A stretch of DNA of 64,000 nt from contig NZ_CP120997.1 of NCBI RefSeq assembly GCF_030719295.1, positions 992,001-1,056,000 of the forward strand, in the 5' to 3' direction. Position numbers and translations under genes: made by a program. This DNA comes from Streptomyces sp. Mut1. GTDB lineage: Bacteria; Actinomycetota; Actinomycetes; Streptomycetales; Streptomycetaceae. The number at the start of each line of letters is the position of its first letter. Position 1 is the first letter of the stretch. The notes beneath the pieces are model-generated. The model worked only from the letters and a program-made list of their open reading frames with translations. It ran no database searches and was not told the origin of the DNA. This document shows positions 50,672 to 61,696 of the stretch, in pieces.

Positions 50672-51859
50672 TCAGCCGGTCGCGAGCGCGTAGGCGTAGT
50701 CGGGCGAGAACGAACCCGCCGGGCCCTGGCAGCCGTCGGACTCGCCCGGCAGCTTCACCCACAGATAGGCGTCGATCCGGGCCTCCCCCGTCCGCGTGGT
50801 GGGGGCCCGCCCCAGCGCCCGGCCCGCCGGATCGCACCACTCGTCGCCCCGGGGCGCCCCGTTCCCGTTGCGGCTGGTGTCGATGACGGCGCCCAGCCGC
50901 GCGGGTCCGCCGAGCGCGGCCAGCACCTGCCGGGCGTAGGCGGCCTCGTCGGCGGTGCGGTGGAAGTTCGACACATTGGTGAAGATGCCGTCGCCGCTGC
51001 TCGCCGCCCCGGCCGCCCGCAGCGCCGCGGCCTGCTTCGCGGCGGGGTGCCAGCCCGAGTGCCCGCCGTCGAAATACACCTTGGCCTTCGGATTCGCCGC
51101 GTGCAGGGCGTCACCGGCCCGGGCCAGCGAGGCGTTGCGGGCCGCCAGGTCACCCGCCGGCAGACAGTCGGACTGCGCGACGGAGTCGGGTTCCAGGATC
51201 ACGATCACCGGCCCGCCGCCGAGCCCGGCGGCGAACTCCCGTATCCACGCGTCGTACGCGACGAGGTCCGGCGCGCCGCCCTCGGAGGCCCCGCCGCAGT
51301 CCCTGCCGGGGATGGCGTACGGCACCAGGACCGGGGTCCGGCCGGTCCGGGTCGCCGCCGATGTGACCGCCCGGACCTGGCCGGTGACCTCCCCGGGGTT
51401 GTAGGAGGCGAACCAGACGGCGGCGGGCCGCGCCGCTATCCGCGTCTCGATCAGCGGGCGCCGGGGGTCGGTGCGGTGCGCCGCGACCCAGTCCAGCACC
51501 TGCGATCCGGGGTGGCGGTAGAGCCCGTCGGCGGGCGGTGCGGTGGTCCTGGTCGCGGAGGGCGCGGGTTTCAACGGCCGGGGCGCACGCGAGGCGCTGG
51601 AGGCCGGCGCGGACGGGGTGCGCGGGGCGGCCGTGGCGCTCGGCACCGCGGGCAGCGGCGCCGCCGTGGGTGACGCCGAGACGGCGGGGGCGGCGCGGGT
51701 GTCCTTGTCCTGGCCGCCGAGGGCGGACATCACGCCGGTCGCCACGCCGGCGACGACCACCGCGGACGCGACGACGGCCATCGCCTGCCGACGCGCCCGC
51801 ACCCTGCGCCGCCTGGACTCCCGCCGCGCGCCCCGGTGTTGTGTACCTGCCCCCGACAC
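50672..51859 (-). CDS. Secreted GH6 glycoside hydrolase (endoglucanase/cellobiohydrolase-like)
   Basis: A 395-aa protein with an Arg-rich N-terminus and one signal-anchor helix (about 26-46), a Pro/Ala/Ser/Thr linker (about 55-115) and a GH6 catalytic domain (about 118-395). Catalytic-site regions are visible: 'VPYAIPGRDCGG' with the Asp loop, 'VILEPDSVAQSD' and 'NVSNFHRT'. It hydrolyses beta-1,4-glucan with inversion. There is no cellulose-binding module, so it may act on soluble glucan or at the cell surface. It starts at GTG 51859. Confidence 0.92.
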   Translation of the reverse strand: MSGAGTQHRGARRESRRRRVRARRQAMAVVASAVVVAGVATGVMSALGGQDKDTRAAPAVSASPTAAPLPAVPSATAAPRTPSAPASSASRAPRPLKPAPSATRTTAPPADGLYRHPGSQVLDWVAAHRTDPRRPLIETRIAARPAAVWFASYNPGEVTGQVRAVTSAATRTGRTPVLVPYAIPGRDCGGASEGGAPDLVAYDAWIREFAAGLGGGPVIVILEPDSVAQSDCLPAGDLAARNASLARAGDALHAANPKAKVYFDGGHSGWHPAAKQAAALRAAGAASSGDGIFTNVSNFHRTADEAAYARQVLAALGGPARLGAVIDTSRNGNGAPRGDEWCDPAGRALGRAPTTRTGEARIDAYLWVKLPGESDGCQGPAGSFSPDYAYALATG

Positions 51860-51901
51860 TCCCCGCTCCCTTCCCCGCGTTACGGGGAGCTTAGGGGGTG
51901 T

Positions 51902-53602
51902 TCAGTCCTCCGGGAGTTCGACCGGGGCCAGTTCCTCGAAGAGATCGCCGGGGCCGGGGTTGGTCGCGTCGCTCGCGCCGCCGAAGTGGGTCATCACGCC
52001 CCAGACCGCGTTGAGCGCGGTCTGCACGGCGCCCTCGGCCCAGCCCGCCGTCCAGGAGATGTCGTCGCCGGCCAGGAACAGGCCCCGCTTGTCGGCGGGC
52101 AGCCGGTCCTGCATGAAGTGGGTGAACAGGCGCCGCTGGTAGCGGTAGTGGCCGGGCAGGTTGGCCTTGAACGCGCCCATGAAGTACGGCTCGTTCTCCC
52201 AGGACACCGTCACCGGGTTGCCGATGATGTGGCCCCGGATGTCGACGTTCGGGTAGATCTCGCCGAGCGACTTCAGCATGACGTCCATCCGCTCGGCCGC
52301 CGACAGCGGCAGCCACTTCAGGCTGTCGTCGCACCAGGTGTACGAGAGGCAGATGCTGGCCGGCCGGTCCGGGCCGTCGTCCAGGAGGTACGTGCCCCGG
52401 GTCATCCGGTCGGTCAGCGTCATCGACATGGTGTCGCGGCCGGTGGTCTCGTCCTTGTCCAGCCAGAACGGCCGGTCGACGGGCACGAACAGCTTGGACG
52501 ACTCCATGTAGTGGGTGCGCTCCATCGCCGTCCAGTGGTCGATCGGGAAGAGCGCGTCGTCGCAGGCGATCTTGGAGAGCAGCAGCCAGGACTGGCCGGT
52601 GAAGACGGCCGCCCGGTAGGTGCGGATGTCGCCGGACGCGTCGGTGACGGTGATCCGGTTGCCGGCGGTGCGGTGCAGCCGGGTGACGGCCCCGCGCGGC
52701 TCGCCGTCGTGCAGCGAGGCGAGCGAGGTGCCCAGCGGCCAGTGGACGGTCTTCTGCGGTTCGCGTTCCCACAGGCGCAGCGGGAGCTGCTGGCTGCCGC
52801 CGACGATGGAGCGGTGGTGGTCGTCCGCCTCGGTGTAGACGACGCGCAGGATCTCCAGGATGGAGTTGGGGAAGTCGGTGTCCCAGCCCCCGGTCCCGAA
52901 GCCGACCTGCCCGAAGATCTCGCGGTGGCGGAAGGACTTGAAGGCGTCGGACTCGCAGAGGAAGCCGTAGAAGGTCTGGTTGTCCAGCTTCTCGACCAGG
53001 CGGGCCCAGATCTCCCTGATCCGCGGGACATCGCGCTCGCGCATCGCCCGGTTCATGTCGGAGAAGTCGGCGCCCTCCTCCAGGCAGGCGTTCCAGGCGT
53101 CCATCACATCGCGGTAGACCTGCGGGAGTTCATCGATGGTCCGCGCGTAGTGCGACTCGCCCTTGAGGTCCACGACGGTCGAGGGGGTGGCCGGGGAGAG
53201 CGGGTTGGGGAACTCCTTCGTCTCCAGGCCGACCAGGTCGATGTAGTGCTGGAGGGCGGTCGACGACGGCGGGAAGCGCATCGCGCCCATCTCGGCGGTG
53301 AGCGGCTCGCCGTCCGTGGCACAGCCCTCGAACTCCACGGTGCGCAGCCGGCCGCCGATGCGGTCGGCCTCGTACACCACGGGCCGCAGGCCCATCTTCA
53401 TCAGCTCGTAGGCGGTGATGATGCCGGAGAGCCCGCCGCCGATGACGGCCACCTCGGTGCCGTGCTCGGTGGCCGGTATCTGGCCGATGCCCGCGGGGTG
53501 CGCGAGGAAGTCGTCGTACGCGTAGGGGAAGTCCGGCCCGAACATGGTGATCGCAGGGGCCGCTTCCTCGGTGTGCTGGACGGCGGGGGGCACGGACGTC
53601 AT
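51902..53602 (-). CDS. Flavin amine oxidase family protein (amino-acid 2-monooxygenase/oxidase-like)
   Basis: A 566-aa FAD enzyme. The dinucleotide motif is 'VAVIGGGLSGIITAYELMK' near residue 50, and the C-terminal FAD motif is 'GDDISWTAGWAEGAVQ'. Length and partner gene resemble lysine/tryptophan 2-monooxygenases, which oxidatively decarboxylate an amino acid to an amide; an L-amino-acid oxidase is the alternative. The next gene in the same direction encodes a nitrilase-superfamily amidase, as in the davB-davA pair. Start ATG 53602 has AAGGAG upstream. Confidence 0.88.
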   Translation of the reverse strand: MTSVPPAVQHTEEAAPAITMFGPDFPYAYDDFLAHPAGIGQIPATEHGTEVAVIGGGLSGIITAYELMKMGLRPVVYEADRIGGRLRTVEFEGCATDGEPLTAEMGAMRFPPSSTALQHYIDLVGLETKEFPNPLSPATPSTVVDLKGESHYARTIDELPQVYRDVMDAWNACLEEGADFSDMNRAMRERDVPRIREIWARLVEKLDNQTFYGFLCESDAFKSFRHREIFGQVGFGTGGWDTDFPNSILEILRVVYTEADDHHRSIVGGSQQLPLRLWEREPQKTVHWPLGTSLASLHDGEPRGAVTRLHRTAGNRITVTDASGDIRTYRAAVFTGQSWLLLSKIACDDALFPIDHWTAMERTHYMESSKLFVPVDRPFWLDKDETTGRDTMSMTLTDRMTRGTYLLDDGPDRPASICLSYTWCDDSLKWLPLSAAERMDVMLKSLGEIYPNVDIRGHIIGNPVTVSWENEPYFMGAFKANLPGHYRYQRRLFTHFMQDRLPADKRGLFLAGDDISWTAGWAEGAVQTALNAVWGVMTHFGGASDATNPGPGDLFEELAPVELPED

Positions 53603-53661
53603 GGGGTACGGACTCCTTGCGGGAAGGCGGGAGAGGCAGCAGGCAGGGGCGGGCGGCGGGC

Positions 53662-54459
53662 TCAGACGAGGGAGCCGTACAGGCCGGGGCGGCGGTCGCG
53701 CAGATACGGGTTGGCGGCCCGGGACGCGGCCAGCAGGGCGGGGTCGATGTCGGCGGTGACGAGTTCCTCGCCGCGCCCCGCACGGGCGCGGACCGTGCCG
53801 TCGGGGCCGGCCAGGCAGCTCAGTCCGGTGAAGTCGAACGGGCCTTCCTGGCCGGTCCGGTTGACGTAGGCGATGTAGAGCTGGTTCTCGAAGGCACGGA
53901 CCGGGACGACGGATTCGGCGACGAACGAGAAGGGGTGCATCAGCGCGGTCGGCACCAGCAGCAGATCGGCGCCGGCCAGGGCGTGCGCGCGGACGTTCTC
54001 CGGGAACTCGACGTCGTAGCAGGTCAGCAGGCCGATGCGGACGCCGTCCAGCACGGCCTGGATGACCGGCTCGTCGCCGGGGGTGAACCAGTGCTGTTCG
54101 AAGTCGCCGAAGAGGTGGGTCTTGCGGTAGTGGGCGAGCGCGGTGCCGTCGGGTCCGATGAGCTGCGCGGAGTTGTACAGGGTGTCGCCGTCGCGCTCCG
54201 GGTAGCCGTAGTGGACGGCGATCCGGTGCCGTGCGGCGATCTCGGCGACGGCGCGGGCGGCGGGCCCGTCGGCGGCCTCGGCCAGCCGGGGCACGTCATC
54301 CCCGATCGCGTACCCGGTCAGGTACATCTCGGGGCAGACCAGCAGCCGGGCGCCGGTGTCCGCGGCCCGTCGCGCGGCGTCCTCCAGCAGCTCGACGGTG
54401 CCGGCGACCGAGCCGGGGCGTCCGGAGCTCTGGAGCAGGGCGGTGCGCAACGGCGGCAT
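53662..54459 (-). CDS. Carbon-nitrogen hydrolase (nitrilase superfamily amidase)
   Basis: A 265-aa amidase with the Glu-Lys-Cys triad: Glu in 'LLVCPEMYLTGY', Lys in 'HYRKTHLFG', Cys in 'LLTCYDVEFPE'. Length equals that of 5-aminovaleramidase-like DavA and omega-amidases. It lies just upstream of, and co-directional with, the flavin amine oxidase gene (59 bp gap), which suggests hydrolysis of the amide that enzyme makes. Substrate is inferred. Confidence 0.9.
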   Translation of the reverse strand: MPPLRTALLQSSGRPGSVAGTVELLEDAARRAADTGARLLVCPEMYLTGYAIGDDVPRLAEAADGPAARAVAEIAARHRIAVHYGYPERDGDTLYNSAQLIGPDGTALAHYRKTHLFGDFEQHWFTPGDEPVIQAVLDGVRIGLLTCYDVEFPENVRAHALAGADLLLVPTALMHPFSFVAESVVPVRAFENQLYIAYVNRTGQEGPFDFTGLSCLAGPDGTVRARAGRGEELVTADIDPALLAASRAANPYLRDRRPGLYGSLV

Positions 54460-54610
54460 GGCTGACCTCGGGCGGTGCGGGCGGAACGGGGACGTATTGA
54501 CCGTACGTTCCGCGATTCGGCCCGGACAAGGCGCGACCGTTGCGCACCGACCGCCGATCCGTTGCGCTGTTCGGGCGGGATGCGACGATTCGTTGCGCGG
54601 GGGGCCGGGG

Positions 54611-55066
54611 TCAGCCCGGCGACCCCGACGAATACCGCCTGAGCAGGGGCGACAGCACCAGCACGGACTTCGTCCGCTCGACGTACGGCTCGCCCGCGAT
54701 CCGCTCCAGGACCTGCTCGAAGTGGCGCATGTCCGCCGCGAAGACCTGGACGAGCGCGTCCGCGTCCCCGGTGACCGTGGACGCCGACGCCACTTCCGGA
54801 TAGCGGGCGAGCCCCTGCTTGATCGACTCCGGCGAGGTGTTGCGGCTGCAGTAGATCTCGATGTAGCCCTCGGTCTCCCACCCGAGCGCCGCCGGGTCGA
54901 CCCGCACGGTGAACCCGGTGATGGCGCCCTCGGCGCGCAGCCGGTCCACCCGGCGTTTCACGGCGGGCGCGGACAGGCCGATGATGGAGCCGATGTCGGC
55001 GTAGGAACGGCGGGCGTCCTCGGCCAGGGCGTGGACGATGCGTTCGTCGAGGTCGTTCAGTCGCAC
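54611..55066 (-). CDS. Lrp/AsnC-family transcriptional regulator
   Basis: A 151-aa regulator with an N-terminal HTH (about 3-60, 'YADIGSIIGLSAPAVKRRVD') and a C-terminal RAM ligand domain (about 65-145). The GTG at 55066 gives the normal family N-terminus 'RLNDLDERIVHAL'; the longer upstream frame is low-complexity and lacks a clear ribosome site. It lies between the amidase and an aldehyde dehydrogenase, all leftward, so it may control amino-acid catabolism. Confidence 0.9.
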   Translation of the reverse strand: MRLNDLDERIVHALAEDARRSYADIGSIIGLSAPAVKRRVDRLRAEGAITGFTVRVDPAALGWETEGYIEIYCSRNTSPESIKQGLARYPEVASASTVTGDADALVQVFAADMRHFEQVLERIAGEPYVERTKSVLVLSPLLRRYSSGSPG

Positions 55067-55206
55067 GTCGTACGGGTCACTTCTCTGCGGTGGCGCGGGC
55101 GGGCACGGCTGTGCCGGGGGCGGCGCGTGCCGCCCCCGGCAGTAGACCATGGGCCCGCCCCTCCGGGCGCGCTCACCGGGGGGGGTGCCAGGTGTATCGA
55201 CCCGGG

Positions 55207-56664
55207 TCAGAAGGGGAAGCGCGAGCGGCCGTGCTGCACGGAGATCCACTTCTGGGTGGTGAAGGCCTCCAGCATCGCGTCGCCGTTGAGCCGTCCGAGC
55301 CCGGAGTTCTTCTCGCCGCCGAAGGGGACGACGGGCTCGTCGTGGATGGTGCCGTCGTTGATGTGGATCATGCCGGTGCGGATGCGCTGCCCGACGCGGA
55401 CGCCGCGCTCGATGTCGGAGGTGTGGACGGCGCCGCTCAGGCCGTACGGGGTGTCGTTGGCGATCCGGACCGCCTCGTCCTCCCCGTCGAAGGGGATGAG
55501 GAGCGCGACAGGGCCGAATATCTCCTGCGAGAGCACCGGGGAGTCGGCCGGGAGCCCGGTCAGGACGGAGGGGCTGACGAGGTTGCCGTCGGCCCGGCCG
55601 TGCAGCAGTGCGGTGGCGCCCGCCTCGACGGTCCGGTCCACGAGGGTGCTGATCGCCTCGGCCTGGGTGGAGTTGATCAGCGGGCCGATCAGGGTCGCCG
55701 GGTCGGCGGGGTCGCCGACGGTCAGCGAGGCGACCTTGGCGACGAACTTCCCGGTGAACTCCTCCTCCACCGCGCGGTCGACCAGGATGCGGTTGGCGGC
55801 CATGCAGACCTGGCCCTGGTGCACGTAGCGGCTGAAGACCGCCGCGTCGACGGCGTAGTCCACATCGGCGTCGTCCAGCACGATGAGGGCGCTGTTGCCG
55901 CCGAGTTCGAGCACGGAGCGTTTCAGGAGCGCGGCGCAGACGGTGGCGACGTGCCGGCCGACCTTGTCGGACCCGGTGAAGGAGATGACCTGCGGGACGG
56001 GGTGCTCCAGCAGGGCGTCACCGATCTCCGCGATGTCGGTGACGACGACGTTCAGCAGCCCGGCCGGGAGCCCGGCGTCCTCGAACACCTTGGCCACCAG
56101 GGTGCCGCCGCAGACCGGTGTGTTCTGGTGCGGCTTGAGGACGACGGCGTTGCCGAGCGCCAGGGCCGGGGCGACCGACTTCAGCGACAGCAGGAAGGGG
56201 AAGTTGAACGGGCTGATGACGCCGACCACGCCCACCGGGACCCGGTAGACCCGGTTCTCCTTGCCCTCGGTCGGCGAGGGCAGGATCTGCCCGGTGGACC
56301 GCATCGCCAGCCCGGCGGCCTCGCGCAGGAACTCCTTGGCCAGGTACAGCTCGAAGGCCGCCTTCACCCGGGTCCCGCCGAGTTCGGCGACGATCGCGTC
56401 ACCGATCTCGCCCTCGCGCTCCTCGACGATCCGCAGCGCCTTCTCCAGCACGGCCCGCCGCGCGTACGGGTTGGTGTCGGCCCACGCCTGCTGGGCGTTC
56501 TCGGCCGCGCGGTAGGCCTGGTCCACCTCGTCGGCCGTGGCGACCGTGATCGCGGCGAGCTTCGTCCCGTCGAAGGGGTTGAAGTCGACGATGTCCCAGG
56601 AGCCCTTGCCCGGCCTCCACTCTCCGTCGATGTACTGATGGGCCAGGTCGGTGAAGAAGGACAT
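55207..56664 (-). CDS. NAD(P)-dependent aldehyde dehydrogenase
   Basis: A 485-aa ALDH-superfamily enzyme. The nucleotide-binding 'VISFTGSDKVGRHV' motif, the general-base Glu in 'VLELGGNSALIV' and the catalytic Cys in 'HQGQVCMAANR' are all present. It oxidises an aldehyde to the acid. ATG 56664 has AAGGGATC upstream. It heads a leftward set with the Lrp regulator, amidase and flavin oxidase; a role in the same amine or amino-acid pathway is likely but not proved. Confidence 0.93.
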   Translation of the reverse strand: MSFFTDLAHQYIDGEWRPGKGSWDIVDFNPFDGTKLAAITVATADEVDQAYRAAENAQQAWADTNPYARRAVLEKALRIVEEREGEIGDAIVAELGGTRVKAAFELYLAKEFLREAAGLAMRSTGQILPSPTEGKENRVYRVPVGVVGVISPFNFPFLLSLKSVAPALALGNAVVLKPHQNTPVCGGTLVAKVFEDAGLPAGLLNVVVTDIAEIGDALLEHPVPQVISFTGSDKVGRHVATVCAALLKRSVLELGGNSALIVLDDADVDYAVDAAVFSRYVHQGQVCMAANRILVDRAVEEEFTGKFVAKVASLTVGDPADPATLIGPLINSTQAEAISTLVDRTVEAGATALLHGRADGNLVSPSVLTGLPADSPVLSQEIFGPVALLIPFDGEDEAVRIANDTPYGLSGAVHTSDIERGVRVGQRIRTGMIHINDGTIHDEPVVPFGGEKNSGLGRLNGDAMLEAFTTQKWISVQHGRSRFPF

Positions 56665-56862
56665 GAGATCCCTTGCAGCAGAGAGACGGAGGACGGCTGA
56701 CGGGAATTCATACTACTTATCGGCGACTTGAGTTGGCGGGCATTCCAGGCCGGTCCTGGCGCGGTATCCGGCCAACTCACCACCCCCACGCGCCCCCGGA
56801 CACGCCGGTGCCCCTCCCGGCGCGGACGGCCGGGAGGGGCACGGTGGCCACAGGGCGGTGGA

Positions 56863-58464
<1,602 letters not shown>

Positions 58465-58635
58465 CTACCCGCACAGCTTTCAACCATTCTCGAACGCCTG
58501 CCCTGGACCTGGTGACAGGGGGTCAGGTAGCTTCAAACCCGCAGGTCCCGTGGGTCACCCAACGCCCCCGGAGGAACGGACGGATCATGTACAACTGCCG
58601 TCACCCGTACGACCGGAGAGGATCACGACCCGCCC

Positions 58636-59658
58636 GTGGAGAACGAACTGCCGGACATTTACTGCCCGTTCCCCCAACGGACGAATCCGTACGTCGCTCA
58701 CGTACGGGGCCATCTCGACACCTGGACCCGCAACACCGGTCTGGTGCACCGGGATTCGGCCAGGGAGCGCTTCGAGCAGGCGGACTTCGGCGCATTCGTC
58801 GGGATGGTGTACCCGACCGCCGACAGTGACAATCTGGACCTCGTCGCCGACTGGTTCGTCTGGCTCTTCCTCGTCGACGACCAGCTCGACGACGGCCACC
58901 TCGGCCGCAGCCCCGACCGGGTCCGGGACGTGGTCGCCCAGATGCAGGCCGTGGTCGACGGCACCCGCACGGGCGTCCTGGAGAACGAGGAGCTGCCCGC
59001 CGCCGTGGTCGCCCTCATCGACCTGTGGCACCGCACGACACCGACCACCGCGGTGCACTGGCGGCGCCGCTTCGCCTGGCACCTGATGACGTACCTCACC
59101 ACGGCCACCACCTGGGAGGCCGGGAACCGGGCGGCGGACATCGTGCCGTCGGAGGCCCTGTACATCGAGAAGCGCCGCCACACCGGAGCGATCCATGTCT
59201 GCATGGACCTCATAGAGATCGTCGCGGGCATCGAGGCTCCCCAGTCGATCCACAACGACCCGCGGTTCATCACCGCGCTGGAGGCCTCGTGCAACGTCGT
59301 GTGCTGGGCCAATGACGTCTATTCCTACGAGAAGGAGCAGGTGCTCGGCGAGATCCACAACCTCGTCCACCTGGTCCGCCACCACCGCGGCTACGGCAAG
59401 CAGCAGGCGCTGGAGCACGTCTGCGCGGAGATCGCCACCGAGACGGAGCGCTTCCTGACGGCGGAGGCCGAGCTGCTGGCCGCCTATCCGCAGCTGGCGC
59501 GGATGCTGGAGCCGTATCTCGACGGGATGCGGAGCTGGATGCGCGGGAATCTCGACTGGTCCCGGCAGACACCCCGCTACAACCCGGCGGACGTCAGCCA
59601 GTACAAGGAACCGGAGCAGTACCTGGAGGCCAGGGTCCTGGGCGTCGCGCAGGACTGA
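58636..59658 (+). CDS. Class I terpene synthase (sesquiterpene-type)
   Basis: A 340-aa class I terpene cyclase. The first metal motif is 'FLVDDQLDDG' (DDxxD type, near residue 80) and the second is 'NDVYSYEKE' (NSE triad, near residue 227). The length fits bacterial sesquiterpene synthases that cyclise farnesyl diphosphate. It starts at GTG 58636. No prenyltransferase or P450 gene is adjacent, so it is an orphan cyclase whose product I cannot name. It is divergent from guaB1 (297-bp gap with no other gene) and followed by a strong hairpin. Confidence 0.9.
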   Translation: MENELPDIYCPFPQRTNPYVAHVRGHLDTWTRNTGLVHRDSARERFEQADFGAFVGMVYPTADSDNLDLVADWFVWLFLVDDQLDDGHLGRSPDRVRDVVAQMQAVVDGTRTGVLENEELPAAVVALIDLWHRTTPTTAVHWRRRFAWHLMTYLTTATTWEAGNRAADIVPSEALYIEKRRHTGAIHVCMDLIEIVAGIEAPQSIHNDPRFITALEASCNVVCWANDVYSYEKEQVLGEIHNLVHLVRHHRGYGKQQALEHVCAEIATETERFLTAEAELLAAYPQLARMLEPYLDGMRSWMRGNLDWSRQTPRYNPADVSQYKEPEQYLEARVLGVAQD

Positions 59659-59662
59659 GCCC

Positions 59663-59714
59663 GACGACGTGAAGGGGCGGGCGGCCCGGTGGCCGCCCGC
59701 CCCTTCACGTCGTC
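59663..59714. terminator. Bidirectional terminator between terpene synthase and SorC gene
   Basis: Perfect 24-bp arms (59663-59686, 59691-59714) around a 4-nt loop, placed between two convergent stops. Confidence 0.9.
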
Positions 59715-59721
59715 CGGTGCG

Positions 59722-60747
59722 TCAGTCGCCGTCCGGGTCGGCCCGCTCCAGGGCCGGCCGCAGCGGGGCAGTGGACTCCGTCAGCAGATAATCGGCCGCC
59801 GCCGTGTCCGTGACGAGGCTCGTGACCAGGCCGGAGCGGAGGACCGCGCCGATCGCCGCGGCCTTGCGCTGGCCGCCCGCGATGGCCACCACCTCGGGGA
59901 TGCGGCGCAGCCGGTCCGCCTCGACGGTGATGCAGCGCTCGCCGAGGTCGCGGCCGACCCGGCGGCCGTCCGCGTCGAACAGGTGGGCCGACATCTCGGC
60001 GGCGACGCCGAGCGAGGCGTAGTGCCCGCGCTCCTCGTCGGAGAGCATGTCGTGGACGGTCGAGATGCCCGGCTCCCAGGAGCCGATGGAGACGGCCGCG
60101 ACCGTCACCTTGTCGAAGTACTCGAAGGCGCGGGCGATCCCCGTCTGGTGGCGCAGCGCGGCGGCCGTGGCCGGGTCGGGCAGCAGCATCGGCGCGTAGA
60201 TCGGGTGGGCCTCGCCGCCGGAGACCTGGGCTGCGCGCCGTACAGCCTCGACCGAACCGCGTTCGGCGGTGCCCGCGTCGTACACCCCGGTGAGCTGCAC
60301 GACGGTGCACGGCGGCAGCCGGTCGAGCGCGGCCGCCATGTGGATGGTGGAGCGGCCCCAGGCGAGCCCGAGGACATCGCCCTCGTTCACCAGTTCGCCC
60401 AGCAGGTCGGCCGCGACCTCACCCAGGTTCTCCGGGTCCGCCGCGTCGTCCTGCTCCTCCGCCGGCGACTCGACCACGACCGCGTGGCGCAGCCCGTAGC
60501 GGGCGCGGAGCGCGTCGGAGCGCTCGGCGTCCAGCTCGGCGGGGACCCGGATCTCGATCCGTACCAGGTCGCGTTCCAGGGCCGTCTCCAGGACCCGGGC
60601 CACCTTGAAGCGGCTGACGCCGAACTCCTCGGCGATCTGGATCTTGGACTTGCCCTCAAGGTAGAAGCGGCGGGCCATGGCCGCCGCCTGCACCAGCTCC
60701 GCGGGCCCCATCCGCAGGGCGGACCGGCCCGCCGACATTGCAGACAC
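59722..60747 (-). CDS. SorC-family transcriptional regulator
   Basis: A 341-aa regulator with an N-terminal HTH (about 35-62, 'SKIQIAEEFGVSRFKVARVL') and a C-terminal SorC sugar-phosphate sensor domain (about 75-330, 'GLAWGRSTIHMAAAL'). It probably senses a sugar phosphate. I place the start at GTG 60747 because GAGGAG lies 6 nt upstream; a GTG at 60771 would add eight residues without a good site. It precedes rpe in sequence but is a separate leftward gene. Confidence 0.9.
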   Translation of the reverse strand: MSAMSAGRSALRMGPAELVQAAAMARRFYLEGKSKIQIAEEFGVSRFKVARVLETALERDLVRIEIRVPAELDAERSDALRARYGLRHAVVVESPAEEQDDAADPENLGEVAADLLGELVNEGDVLGLAWGRSTIHMAAALDRLPPCTVVQLTGVYDAGTAERGSVEAVRRAAQVSGGEAHPIYAPMLLPDPATAAALRHQTGIARAFEYFDKVTVAAVSIGSWEPGISTVHDMLSDEERGHYASLGVAAEMSAHLFDADGRRVGRDLGERCITVEADRLRRIPEVVAIAGGQRKAAAIGAVLRSGLVTSLVTDTAAADYLLTESTAPLRPALERADPDGD

Positions 60748-60889
60748 CGCGTTCTCCTCACTGCTGTTCACGCTCTTGATACGCCGTTCATCCTGTCAGA
60801 TACGGCGATCCCTGACCGGTCCCGTCGGACCCCGTTCATCTGCCCTTGGCCGGGGCGACCCGCGCTCACGGGCCCGCAGCGGCACGGCC

Positions 60890-61573
60890 TCAGTGGGCGC
60901 AGGCCCAGCCGGCCGACCCGATGGCCCCGTCCGCCTTGGCCCGCAGGGCCCGTACCGCGGCGGCCGGGTCCTGGGCGCCGTACACGGCGGAGCCGGCGAC
61001 GAAGACATCGGCCCCCGCCTCGGCGCACCGCTCGATGGTGGACTCGGAGACCCCGCCGTCGACCTGGAGCCACAGATCGAGCCCGTGCTTGGAGATCAGC
61101 TCACGGGTGCGGCGGATCTTCGGCAGCATGATGTCCAGGAACGCCTGGCCGCCGAAGCCCGGCTCCACCGTCATGATCAGCAGCATGTCGAGCTCGGGGA
61201 GCAGGTCCTCGTACGGCTCGATGGGCGTCGCCGGCTTGAGCGCCATGGAGGCGCGGGCTCCCTTGGCACGGATCTCCCGCGCCAGCCGTACGGGGGCGGC
61301 CGCCGCCTCCGCGTGGAAGGTGACCGATCCCGCGCCCGCCTCCACGTACTGCGGGGCCCAGCGGTCCGCGTCCTCGATCATCAGATGGCAGTCCAGCGGC
61401 GTGTCCGTGGCCCGGCTGAGCGATTCCACGATCGGGACGCCGAGGGTCAGATTGGGCACGAAGTGGTTGTCCATGACATCGACATGGAGCCAGTCGGCGC
61501 CTTCGACGGCCTTCGCCTCCTCGGCGAGGCGCGCGAAGTCGGCGGAGAGAATACTGGGGTTGATCTGGGCCAT
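60890..61573 (-). CDS. rpe: Ribulose-phosphate 3-epimerase
   Basis: A 227-aa TIM-barrel epimerase of the pentose phosphate pathway. Metal and catalytic residues are seen in '[13 protein letters not shown]' (Ser/Asp), '[14 protein letters not shown]' (His-x-Asp-x-Met-Asp), '[11 protein letters not shown]' and '[11 protein letters not shown]'. Length is normal. It follows rsmB in the leftward fmt-rsmB-rpe order that is conserved in actinobacteria. Confidence 0.97.
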   Translation of the reverse strand: MAQINPSILSADFARLAEEAKAVEGADWLHVDVMDNHFVPNLTLGVPIVESLSRATDTPLDCHLMIEDADRWAPQYVEAGAGSVTFHAEAAAAPVRLAREIRAKGARASMALKPATPIEPYEDLLPELDMLLIMTVEPGFGGQAFLDIMLPKIRRTRELISKHGLDLWLQVDGGVSESTIERCAEAGADVFVAGSAVYGAQDPAAAVRALRAKADGAIGSAGWACAH

Positions 61574-61696
61574 GGGCCAAGCCTGCCATGTTCTGCGTCA
61601 CTTCCCCGCCTCGGTGCGCTCCAAAGCCTCACGGGATCATTACGGTTCGCGCATTCCCGTTGTTTTCGCCCCCGGTCCGGGGGCGGAACGGGCCGA

